From: Desulfocapsa sp.
Lineage (GTDB): Bacteria; Desulfobacterota; Desulfobulbia; Desulfobulbales; Desulfocapsaceae
Assembly (NCBI GenBank): GCA_022712975.1
Contig: JAFLJO010000032.1
Location: forward strand, 1 to 60,347
Length of the DNA stretch: 60,347 nt
Direction: 5' to 3'
Made by a program: the position numbers and the translations under genes. Shown here one piece after another: positions 37,757-45,764 of this stretch; position 1 is the stretch's first letter, and every line of letters starts with the position of its first letter. The notes beneath the pieces were generated by a model. The model was given only the letters and a program-made list of their open reading frames with translations. It had not been told where the DNA came from and ran no database searches.

Positions 37757-38683
37757 GCCAACAATCCATAGAGCCATATCCTGAACACGTTTGATGGTTC
37801 TATCGGAAACCCCGCCAAACAAACCTTTGGCCATGCCTGCAGCTCTTCTTCCCATTACAATCGTTCCACATTTCTGTTTTTTTGCTTCACGGATGATGCC
37901 ACGTGCTTCTTCAAGATGCGATACTTTTGGAAGAATATGGATTTGGGATGTAGGGATTCCTGCTTCCAACAGCAGTTGACGAGGCCCGTTAAAGAGGGAA
38001 GCATCCCCGGAGAGGTATTTATCGCACCATTCTTTGTCCCATTTGTTATGGAAAAGTTCAATATTGTATTGTGGCTTTTTAGAAAACAGGGAGCTGCAAT
38101 GAAAGAGGAATATCTGGATATCATCCCTCTTTTCCAGTATATGGCAAAGGTGGTCAACAGCCATCAGTGAGTTTGGTGACCCATTCACAGGAACCATGAA
38201 ATCGTTTGATTCAACTTCTCCGTCAATGATCCACAGAGGAGTATTGCGACATTTTTGAAAAAGGGTAGCTGACACTGAACCCATAAGCATTTCACTGATG
38301 GCGTTCAGGCCCTGTCTGCCAACAAGAATGGAATCCACTAATTCTTTGGTCGCCGTTTGCTGAATAGTTCTTGCAATATTATATCCGGATACGTGGACAG
38401 ATGTTTTGATTCGTTCGGAATCAATTCCAGAACGATTAAGTTTTTCAATGGCCTTGTGTAAATAGCGGTTGGCAGAAATATTTTTTCGATTTTGTGTACT
38501 ACTGGAAGGAATAAGGGAGTTTTTGGGATCTGCAACTGATGTCATAACAGAAGCACCTCCCGTGATCATAGTGCAGAGGTGAAAATAAATATCAGCCTGA
38601 TCTTTAAAAAGAGTGGACAGGTAAGAAAGTGCCTGGTTGGAGTATACTGAACCGTCGACGGCAACAAGGATTTCTTTTTTCAT
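37754..38683 (-). CDS. Tandem universal stress protein (UspA-like, two domains)
   Basis: 309 residues in two Usp folds. Domain 1 (~1-150): KKEILVAVDGSVYSNQALSYL and SILVGRQGLNAISEMLMGSVSATLFQKCRNTPLWIID. Domain 2 (~160-309): NDFMVPVNGSPNSLMAVDHL and GTIVMGRRAAGMAKGLFGGVSDRTIKRVQDMALWIVG. The ATP-binding G-2x-G-9x-G(S/T) pattern is roughly kept in both. Cytoplasmic; function in stress or energy sensing is inferred. The start follows TTTTATG with little ribosome-binding signal. Confidence 0.88.
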   Translation of the reverse strand: MKKEILVAVDGSVYSNQALSYLSTLFKDQADIYFHLCTMITGGASVMTSVADPKNSLIPSSSTQNRKNISANRYLHKAIEKLNRSGIDSERIKTSVHVSGYNIARTIQQTATKELVDSILVGRQGLNAISEMLMGSVSATLFQKCRNTPLWIIDGEVESNDFMVPVNGSPNSLMAVDHLCHILEKRDDIQIFLFHCSSLFSKKPQYNIELFHNKWDKEWCDKYLSGDASLFNGPRQLLLEAGIPTSQIHILPKVSHLEEARGIIREAKKQKCGTIVMGRRAAGMAKGLFGGVSDRTIKRVQDMALWIVG

Positions 38684-39055
38684 AAAATTTCGTTGGGTGA
38701 AGTTTGTAGTTCTGTGTATATGAGATAAAATAGTCAGTTTTTGTTCCTTTGTAAAGTCTGCAGTGTTTGTTATTGTAACAAATAAAATGATTTATGTTCA
38801 TGTATTGGAAAAATAAAATTTGTTGGAATCGTTATTATGTGAGTCATCAGTTGCGAATACCGAATACCGAACACCAAATACCTTCTGCCCACAGGGCATA
38901 ATGTTCCGTATATTCTTCAGGTAAAAAATAACCCGAATATTTACTCCGATGGATCAAATTGTATTTGCTTTTCATGCAGTTAAGGCGTAGCATTGAATGG
39001 TATAATAAAATGAGTTTTTCCGATAATTCACCTAATATTTTACTTTTGGTCTTGT
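38684..39055. other. Intergenic region upstream of selA
   Basis: 372 bases between divergent genes. It contains repeat family 1 copy D (38797-38906). The rest is AT-rich. No convincing promoter or gene was found. Confidence 0.6.
38797..38906 (+). repeat. Dispersed repeat family 1, copy D
   Basis: TTCATGTATTGGAAAAATAA, then GAATCGTTATTATGTGAG, heptamers CGAATACCGAATACCGAAC, and the hairpin TTCTGCCCACAGGGCATA with ATGTTC. It is 110 bp. Confidence 0.85.
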
Positions 39056-40468
39056 ATGAGCGAACAAAATAAACTTCTTCGTAAACTGCCTAAAATTGAT
39101 CTTGTCCTTGATACTCTTGAGAATTTGTTGCTTGAGAATATTCCTGTCGCAATTGTTAAATCAGCTATCCGGGAAACCATAGATACGTTTCGTGTTCAGA
39201 TTCTTGAAGGCGGGCATGTGGAATTACCCAAGAACAAGAAAGAGTGGAATGATGTTTTCCTTAAAGCCATCGAAAAGAAAAACCGCCCCAACCTTCAAAG
39301 AGTAATAAATGGTACCGGGGTTGTTATTCATACAAATTTAGGGCGATCTCTACTTGGGTCTGAATCCATTAAGGCTTTACAAACAGCCGGGGCATATTTT
39401 ACAAATCTCGAATTCGATCTTTCCACAGGGAAGCGAGGCAGCAGGTATAGCCTTGTTGAAGAAATAATTTGTGATCTTACCGGTGCAGAAGCCGCATTAG
39501 TAGTCAATAATAATGCTGCAGCTGTGCTTCTTGCTTTGAACACGTTATCTTTTCATAAAAACACTGTCGTGTCCCGTGGACAATTAGTAGAAATTGGGGG
39601 ATCTTTCCGCATTCCTGATGTGATGGAAAGAAGTGGCGCTTTGATGGTAGAGGTGGGAGCCACAAATCGAACCCACCTGTTTGATTATGAAAATGTTATT
39701 GACGAAGATACAGCGCTGCTTTTAAAGGTTCATACCTCTAATTTTCGTGTAATCGGTTTTACCTCTGAGGTTTCCGCTTCTGATCTTGTAATTCTAGGCA
39801 ATAAGTACCAGGTGCCTGTTATGGAAGATCTTGGCAGTGGATCTCTGATTGATCTCACACCATGGGGGCTTCCCAAAGAGCCAACAGTACAGGAGATTGT
39901 TAAGGCAGGTGTTGATGTTGTTACATTCAGTGGAGATAAACTGCTGGGTGGGCCTCAAGCTGGAATAATAGTTGGTAAAAAAGATATTATTGCACGCATC
40001 AAAAGGAATCCAATGAACCGTGCTTTGCGAATAGATAAGTTTACCCTGGCGTCTCTTGAAACGGTATTGCGTGAATATTATGATTTTGAGCAGGCTTTGA
40101 AATCTGTTCCTACACTTTCCATGTTAACAAATGCTTCTGAAAATATAAAAAAGAAAGGTCAGCGAATACTAAGGCGTCTCGGTGGTGCCGTAAAACTGAG
40201 AGAATATGTTCAATTAAAGCCCACGGTTTCAAAAGTTGGTGGTGGTGCAATGCCTGAGCATGGACTTAATAGCTGGGCGCTTGTTATACGACCTGGAGAT
40301 ACTTCCGCAAGTGAACTTGAGCGATGGTTCCGTGGACTTATCGTTCCACTTATTTTACGCATAGAAGATAAGCAAATGATTATTGATCTCAGAACCATAC
40401 TGGAAGATGATATTCCATTGTTAATTGACATTTTGAACAGTTATTTAGCTAAAGGACAGAAAAACTGA
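39056..40468 (+). CDS. selA: L-seryl-tRNA(Sec) selenium transferase
   Basis: PLP enzyme that converts seryl-tRNA(Sec) to selenocysteyl-tRNA(Sec) with selenophosphate. 470 residues. Signatures: RVINGTGVVIHTNLGRSLL, YSLVEEIICDLTGAEAALVVNNNAAAVLL, LKVHTSNFRVIGFT, MEDLGSGSLIDLTPWG and the PLP-lysine region VVTFSGDKLLGGPQAGIIVGK. Its presence implies a selenoproteome, which is common in sulfate reducers. selB, normally next, is not here; the stop codon overlaps the start of the TPR/GGDEF-like gene (TGATG), which suggests coupled translation. No strong ribosome-binding site. Confidence 0.95.
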   Translation: MSEQNKLLRKLPKIDLVLDTLENLLLENIPVAIVKSAIRETIDTFRVQILEGGHVELPKNKKEWNDVFLKAIEKKNRPNLQRVINGTGVVIHTNLGRSLLGSESIKALQTAGAYFTNLEFDLSTGKRGSRYSLVEEIICDLTGAEAALVVNNNAAAVLLALNTLSFHKNTVVSRGQLVEIGGSFRIPDVMERSGALMVEVGATNRTHLFDYENVIDEDTALLLKVHTSNFRVIGFTSEVSASDLVILGNKYQVPVMEDLGSGSLIDLTPWGLPKEPTVQEIVKAGVDVVTFSGDKLLGGPQAGIIVGKKDIIARIKRNPMNRALRIDKFTLASLETVLREYYDFEQALKSVPTLSMLTNASENIKKKGQRILRRLGGAVKLREYVQLKPTVSKVGGGAMPEHGLNSWALVIRPGDTSASELERWFRGLIVPLILRIEDKQMIIDLRTILEDDIPLLIDILNSYLAKGQKN

Positions 40469-42633
40469 TGCTGGGATATTTTCATCATGATGTGTGTAAG
40501 GGGTTGGAACGTCATGATTTCATACGATTTTCACGAGCATTTAAACAAGTCATTTATGATAATGTCCCCACCATTAAAGAATTAAACTTTCTTGATCCTC
40601 ATGAAATACAACCTGCCATAATCTCTGAAGAAAACAGATCAGCCAGGGAGCTGCGTCAGGGGATTGAAAAGGCTGTGGAGCAGGGGAGTCCTGTTATCCT
40701 TGATGATCTATTGCTTCTTCCTTTTGAAATTGGTGATGGCACGATCGTGGCGAAAGTTAGCGGGCTTGATGATTATTTGCTCAGGAAAGTTGGAAATGAT
40801 TGGCTTGACGGCCTTGGTTCTCTTCTATCTCGTGAGTTTTTACTAGTCAAACGATCATGTGTCGATTCACTTACCGGATTGTTAAGTAGTCTGCATCTGG
40901 AGGAATATCTGGACTCTTTTGACGGTAACAGCCCCGGGGTGATGGTTCTTGTTTCATTACCCCCTAAAGGAAGCAGTTCCTTTCAGGCTCATAAATATCA
41001 GCATCAGAGTATTTCTCTATTGAAAAACGTTATTGAGAATCGTTTTCCAATGTACTACCTGGGGCAATCCTGTTTTGGGATACTGTGTGAAAATTGTGAT
41101 TCTGGTTTTGCGGCAGAGTTTGCTCCAACACTCGTGAATTATTTAAAAAGAGAACGTTGCGTACGTGTTCATGTCGCAATTGTTCCCTTTGTGGACAGCT
41201 CTGATAAAGCAGATTCCGCATTAACACTCTCCGAAACACTGATGAAAAAAGCCTGGGCAGCCTTGCATGTTGCCAGTAAGCGAGGGCCGTTTGCTTTTTG
41301 CAATTACAGTTCAATTGAAGATGCTGTTAATCATCCTTTGGCGGCACCAGAGAAAGTTCTGTTGCGTTGGATACAGGCGGCATCGCGTAAGCTGGATACC
41401 TTTGGCCTTCTCCAATTTGATTTAAATAAAAAAGCATTACTGAATAGTGTCAAGCTTGTTGTTGGAGAAAATGCTGTTTTATGTACAACTGTTTCCTCAT
41501 CTTATCTGCTTTTGCCTGAAAAGAACTCGAATGATTGTTTGAGGATCGGAAAAAAAATCCTCAATCATCTTGGAAAAAAAGGTACAAGTGGAGTAGTAGT
41601 AAATTGTGGTATCAGTGCTTTTCCTTTTTCTATTACTACGTTCAGGAAATCCGATCTTCTCCTTAACTGTCGTAAAGCACTTTGTCATGCCGCATTTCTG
41701 ACACCGGGTTCATTAGTAGTCTGCGATGCAGTAAGTTTTAATATAAGTGGAGATATTTATTACGGAGATGGTGATCTGGTTTTAGCTGTAAAAGAGTATA
41801 GACGTGGTTTGTTTCTTGAACCAAACGATGGTAATCTCTTAAATAGTCTTGGTGTTTGCTATGCACAGATGAATCGGCATAAACTGGCCGTTGAATGTTT
41901 TCAACGTGCTTGTCAGAATAAGAATGATAAATTTATGGCCTTGTATAATCTTGGACTTGAACAACAGATCATGAATGAAAACAGGTATGCCATAAATTCT
42001 TTCTCTGAAGCACTCAAGCTAACGGAAAATGATGGCGAAGAAAAAGCACGATTGGATATGAGTTTTCAGCTTGCGATTCTTTGTATTCAAGAGGGTCTTC
42101 ATAAGCGGGCACTGGAACTTCTTGAGCCCTGGCATACTGTGCAGCAAAAAACTGGAACTGGTGAAAAGGGGCTTCGCTATCTTGGCGAGGCATCCTATGG
42201 GATTGGCAAGTCCCGTGATGCTATGAAGTATTTGCAGCAGGCAATGCGCTATGATGAATACGATGCTGAGGTGCTTGGTCTTTTAGGTGAAATATATCTG
42301 AGGGAAAATGAAGGCGATGATATTGGCCTTCGTTTTTGTGAAAAAGCGGTTGAATTGAGTCCGGATTCCCCTGGTTTAAAAATACGTTTGGCCAGTGCTC
42401 AGATTCAATGTGGAGATTTCCAGTCAGCTCTTCAAAGCTTACAACCCTGTTTGCGAAATAAAAAGATCAGACCCGCAGCTCTTGTACAAAAGGGGCTTCT
42501 TGCACGGGAGTTAGGAAAGTTTAAAGATGCTGAAAAGTGGTTGCTAAAAGTTGAAGCGTGCCCATGCAGTGATTCCAGGGCAAAGGTTGATGCGAAAAAT
42601 TATTTGAATGATTGGAAGAGGATACAGGAATAA
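40468..42633 (+). CDS. TPR protein with degenerate GGDEF-like domains
   Basis: 721 residues, cytoplasmic. Residues ~130-290 resemble a GGDEF domain (RSCVDSLTGLLSSLHLEEYL mimics the DxLTGLxNRR start), and ~320-430 a second one (ending in VNCGISAFPFSITTFRKSDLLLNCRKALCHA, like GIA-P---S--ELL--AD-AL). Neither has a GG(D/E)EF active-site motif, so c-di-GMP synthesis is not expected. Residues ~435-720 are TPR units (NDGNLLNSLGVCYAQMNRHKLAVECFQRA, FMALYNLGLEQQIMNENRYAINSFSEAL, AEVLGLLGEIYLREN). It overlaps selA by one base. Function unknown: possibly a scaffold or a c-di-GMP effector. Confidence 0.75.
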   Translation: MLGYFHHDVCKGLERHDFIRFSRAFKQVIYDNVPTIKELNFLDPHEIQPAIISEENRSARELRQGIEKAVEQGSPVILDDLLLLPFEIGDGTIVAKVSGLDDYLLRKVGNDWLDGLGSLLSREFLLVKRSCVDSLTGLLSSLHLEEYLDSFDGNSPGVMVLVSLPPKGSSSFQAHKYQHQSISLLKNVIENRFPMYYLGQSCFGILCENCDSGFAAEFAPTLVNYLKRERCVRVHVAIVPFVDSSDKADSALTLSETLMKKAWAALHVASKRGPFAFCNYSSIEDAVNHPLAAPEKVLLRWIQAASRKLDTFGLLQFDLNKKALLNSVKLVVGENAVLCTTVSSSYLLLPEKNSNDCLRIGKKILNHLGKKGTSGVVVNCGISAFPFSITTFRKSDLLLNCRKALCHAAFLTPGSLVVCDAVSFNISGDIYYGDGDLVLAVKEYRRGLFLEPNDGNLLNSLGVCYAQMNRHKLAVECFQRACQNKNDKFMALYNLGLEQQIMNENRYAINSFSEALKLTENDGEEKARLDMSFQLAILCIQEGLHKRALELLEPWHTVQQKTGTGEKGLRYLGEASYGIGKSRDAMKYLQQAMRYDEYDAEVLGLLGEIYLRENEGDDIGLRFCEKAVELSPDSPGLKIRLASAQIQCGDFQSALQSLQPCLRNKKIRPAALVQKGLLARELGKFKDAEKWLLKVEACPCSDSRAKVDAKNYLNDWKRIQE

Positions 42634-42655
42634 AAAATAGATGATCGGAGAAAAA

Positions 42656-43333
42656 ATGGATGATCGGAGAAGAGTGACTCGGGAACCAAAGTATTGTCTC
42701 GACAATGGTGTGGTTGGTGACTCATGGAGGATGTTTCGAATAATGGGAGAGTTTATTGAGGGATTTGATACCATGTCAGCTCTCAATGTTCCTGCTGTGA
42801 CCATTTACGGTTCAGCCAGGACACCCGTTGATCACCCTTGGTATGCAATGGCAGAGAACATTGCCGCTGGTCTTGTAAAAGAGGGCTATGGCGTAGTGAC
42901 CGGTGGTGGGCCTGGAATAATGGAGGCAGCGAACAAAGGAGCAATGGAGGCTGGCGGTATTTCAGTAGGCTTAAATATTGCCCTTCCCCATGAGCAGGCT
43001 CCTAACCCGTATAGCAATCTATCCATTCAATTTAAATACTTTTTTATTCGGAAAGTGATGTTTATGAAGTATTCCATGGCATTTATCGGTATGCCCGGTG
43101 GCTTTGGATCAATGGATGAGCTTTTTGAGTCGTTGACTCTCATTCAGACTCAGCGTATCAAACCCTTCCCCATTATTCTTGTTGGCAGTTCATTCTGGGG
43201 AGGTTTACTGGATTGGATTAGAGACCAGTTTCTTGCAAACGGAACTATTAGTGAAGATGATCTTGATCTTATAACTATCATGGATGATCCGGACGAAGTC
43301 ATTGATTTTATAAAACGAAGAGTTGTACTTTAA
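42656..43333 (+). CDS. LOG family (lysine decarboxylase-like) protein
   Basis: 225 residues of the Rossmann-fold LOG/TIGR00730 family: VPAVTIYGSARTPVDHPWY, GYGVVTGGGPGIMEAANKGA and the signature FIGMPGGFGSMDELFE (PGGxGTxxE with Ser for Thr). Known relatives release free cytokinin bases from nucleoside monophosphates (phosphoribohydrolase) or cleave nucleotides. The start at 42656 is preferred to 42641 because GGAGA lies 6 bases upstream; both sit in a short direct duplication of GATGATCGGAGA. Follows the TPR gene by 22 bases. Confidence 0.88.
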   Translation: MDDRRRVTREPKYCLDNGVVGDSWRMFRIMGEFIEGFDTMSALNVPAVTIYGSARTPVDHPWYAMAENIAAGLVKEGYGVVTGGGPGIMEAANKGAMEAGGISVGLNIALPHEQAPNPYSNLSIQFKYFFIRKVMFMKYSMAFIGMPGGFGSMDELFESLTLIQTQRIKPFPIILVGSSFWGGLLDWIRDQFLANGTISEDDLDLITIMDDPDEVIDFIKRRVVL

Positions 43334-43368
43334 AAAGCATATTTATATTTAGTTAAGGGAGTAAGGCT

Positions 43369-44451
43369 ATGGCTCAGATTGATGCGTTTTTTAAATTGAT
43401 GAATGATGAGGGTGCTTCCGATCTCCATATGGTCGCAGAGCAGCAGCCCATTCTTCGAATCCGTGGCGACATGGAACGTGTTAAGTTTAAGAAGATGGAA
43501 AATGAAGAACTGAAAAGCATGCTCTATGAGATATGCCCGGAGGATAAGATTAAGATTTTTGAAGAGCTGGGTGATGTTGACTTTGGTTATGAAATTCAAG
43601 GTCTTGCCCGTTATCGTTGTAATTTCTTTCGTCAGAAATACGGAATAGGTGCAGTTTTTCGTGAAATCCCTAGTGATATCCTTACTTGTGAACAACTTGG
43701 TCTTCCCAAGGTTATTAGCCGTCTTGCCTATCTCCCCAAAGGATTGGTGTTAGTTACAGGGCCAACGGGATCCGGTAAATCCACTACTCTTGCTGCCATA
43801 ATTGATGAGATCAATAGAAATAGAAAAGATCATATTCTGACCATTGAAGACCCCATCGAGTTTGTTCATCGTAGCCAAAAATGTATCGTAAATCATCGTG
43901 AAGTAGGACAACATACAAAAAGTTTTTCCGCAGCTCTTCGTGGCGCACTGCGTGAAGATCCTGATATTATAATGATTGGTGAAATGCGTGATCTTGAAAC
44001 CGTATCACTCGCCATGGAAGCTGCAATGACCGGGCATCTTGTTTTTGGAACACTCCATACTCTCAATGCCATGAAAACAGTTGATCGTGTGGTTGAAATT
44101 TTCCCGGCAAATCAACAGGGGCAGGTACGCTCCACTCTTTCTGATGCTTTGAAAGCTGTTGTTTCTCAGACCTTGTTTAAAAGAGTTGATATAAAAGGAC
44201 GATGTGCAGCACTTGAGGTGCTTATTGCAACTCCTGCTGTACGTAACCTTATTAGAGAAGGAAAGACATATCAGATTGCCTCTGTTATGCAGACCGGTAA
44301 AAAATATGGCATGCGGACACTAGATGACAGTATTATGGAATATCTGGACAGACGTATGATCAGTGCAGAAGATGCGTATTCCAATGCTGTTGAAAAATCA
44401 AAATTCATAAAATTCTTAAAAAAACCTCCTTCTGATTTCACTGAGGTGTAA
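43369..44451 (+). CDS. pilT: Type IV pilus retraction ATPase PilT
   Basis: 360 residues. N-terminal PAS-like domain (SDLHMVAEQQPILRIRGDMERV), Walker A GPTGSGKST, Asp box/TIEDPIEFVH, HREVGQHTKSFSAALRGALREDPDIIMIGEMRDLET (Walker B) and His box GHLVFGTLHTLNA. The C-terminal AVRNLIREGK matches the retraction-specific AIRNLIRE of PilT, and separates it from PilB. Drives pilus depolymerisation for twitching. AGGGAG precedes the ATG. No other pil gene in the window. Confidence 0.94.
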   Translation: MAQIDAFFKLMNDEGASDLHMVAEQQPILRIRGDMERVKFKKMENEELKSMLYEICPEDKIKIFEELGDVDFGYEIQGLARYRCNFFRQKYGIGAVFREIPSDILTCEQLGLPKVISRLAYLPKGLVLVTGPTGSGKSTTLAAIIDEINRNRKDHILTIEDPIEFVHRSQKCIVNHREVGQHTKSFSAALRGALREDPDIIMIGEMRDLETVSLAMEAAMTGHLVFGTLHTLNAMKTVDRVVEIFPANQQGQVRSTLSDALKAVVSQTLFKRVDIKGRCAALEVLIATPAVRNLIREGKTYQIASVMQTGKKYGMRTLDDSIMEYLDRRMISAEDAYSNAVEKSKFIKFLKKPPSDFTEV

Positions 44452-44474
44452 ATTCGATAGAAGGTAAAGGATAA

Positions 44475-45764
44475 ATGAGAATTAATTCGCAGGAAAAGCT
44501 TGAAATACAGGTTGCAAGATCTCGTTTTCTTGCCATGGCTGCCACCTATTTTTTAGGTGTTTTTAACGATAATTTCTTTAAACAGGCTGCTTTACTTTTG
44601 GCCGTTATTGCAGGCTTGTCTGGGCTCCAGGGAACGGCAACCATGTTGTTTTCCCTTCCTTTTATTCTTTTTTCTGCCTATGGCGGTTGGTTTGCCGATC
44701 GTTTCCCTAAGCGCCAGGTTATTATTGGGGTAAAATTTCTCGAAGGTGCAGCCATGCTAATTGGTGCCTATGGAATTATTACCCTCAGTTGGGACTGGAT
44801 ACTTGCTATGGTGTTCCTCATGGGACTTCAGTCAACCTTCTTTGGCCCGGCCCTCAATGGCTCAATCCCGGAACTCTATCCTTCATGGTATGTCACTAAA
44901 GCAAATGCACTTCTTAAACTGGTGACAACGACTGCAATATTACTTGGAATGGCAGTTGCTGGAATTGCCCTCGACCAGCATTGGTTTGCCACAGAAATTC
45001 CTTTTGGCAGGATATTGGTCGCTGCTACTGTTGTAGCAGTTGCATTTGTCGGTATTATTGCAGCTTTTGGAATCAAAAGAATTGAAAATACAAATAGTCA
45101 CAGACCTTTTCCCTGGGCAGGACCTATTGTGTCACTACAGGACTGCTTAAAATTTCGTCATGATCCTCCGCTGTTGCTTGCAGTTATTGGGAATGCTTAT
45201 TTCTATTTTCTAAGTTTAATTGCTGTAATGCTTATTAATACCATGGGTCTCAGTGAACTCAAAATGTCAGTGACTGCAACCAGTTTACTGGCGGTATCAC
45301 TAATGGCCGGGGTGTGCGGCGGATCATTGCTTGCCGCAAAGATTACCAGTCCGGAACGTTGGTCTCATGTCCTTGGTCCTGCAAGTTTTGGTATGGGGAG
45401 CTGTTTAGTTGGGGCAGGTATGGTTGCTGGAATGGAACTCGATTTGCAATGGCTCTTTCTTCTTGCCTCTCTTATGGGAGCAGGATTTTGCGGGGGGATT
45501 TTCCTTATACCGTTAACTGCTTTTATACAGATTCGACCAGATTTGGATAAGAAGGGACAGGTGATAGCCGCCGCAAGTTTTTGTGCTTTTTCTGGAATGC
45601 TGATAGCAGGGCCGACTTTTACTCTACTTGATAATAATTTTCTTCCATCGTCCAATATGTTATATCTGGGAATGTTTGGAATGATATCAGCCATTCTTTT
45701 TTATGCAGGTTCCATATTTGCCAATTCTTCAGTTTCTGCCAGGATACCAGGCAAGGAAAACTAA
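44475..45764 (+). CDS. MFS transporter, lysophospholipid transporter LplT-like
   Basis: 429 residues with about 12 hydrophobic helices. N-terminal AATYFLGVFNDNFFKQAALLLAVIAG and FADRFPKRQVIIGVKFLEGAAMLIG (MFS motif A region) resemble LplT and related permeases. Its last base shares the first base of the acyltransferase-ligase start (TAATG), the same gene pair as the E. coli lplT-aas system that takes in lysophospholipids and reacylates them. Inferred substrate: lysophospholipid across the inner membrane. Confidence 0.82.
   Translation: MRINSQEKLEIQVARSRFLAMAATYFLGVFNDNFFKQAALLLAVIAGLSGLQGTATMLFSLPFILFSAYGGWFADRFPKRQVIIGVKFLEGAAMLIGAYGIITLSWDWILAMVFLMGLQSTFFGPALNGSIPELYPSWYVTKANALLKLVTTTAILLGMAVAGIALDQHWFATEIPFGRILVAATVVAVAFVGIIAAFGIKRIENTNSHRPFPWAGPIVSLQDCLKFRHDPPLLLAVIGNAYFYFLSLIAVMLINTMGLSELKMSVTATSLLAVSLMAGVCGGSLLAAKITSPERWSHVLGPASFGMGSCLVGAGMVAGMELDLQWLFLLASLMGAGFCGGIFLIPLTAFIQIRPDLDKKGQVIAAASFCAFSGMLIAGPTFTLLDNNFLPSSNMLYLGMFGMISAILFYAGSIFANSSVSARIPGKEN

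Noticed and set aside
39056..40468. Search for in-frame TGA (selenocysteine) codons near selA
   Set aside because: No gene in the window needs an in-frame TGA read-through to match its family, so no selenoprotein is claimed.
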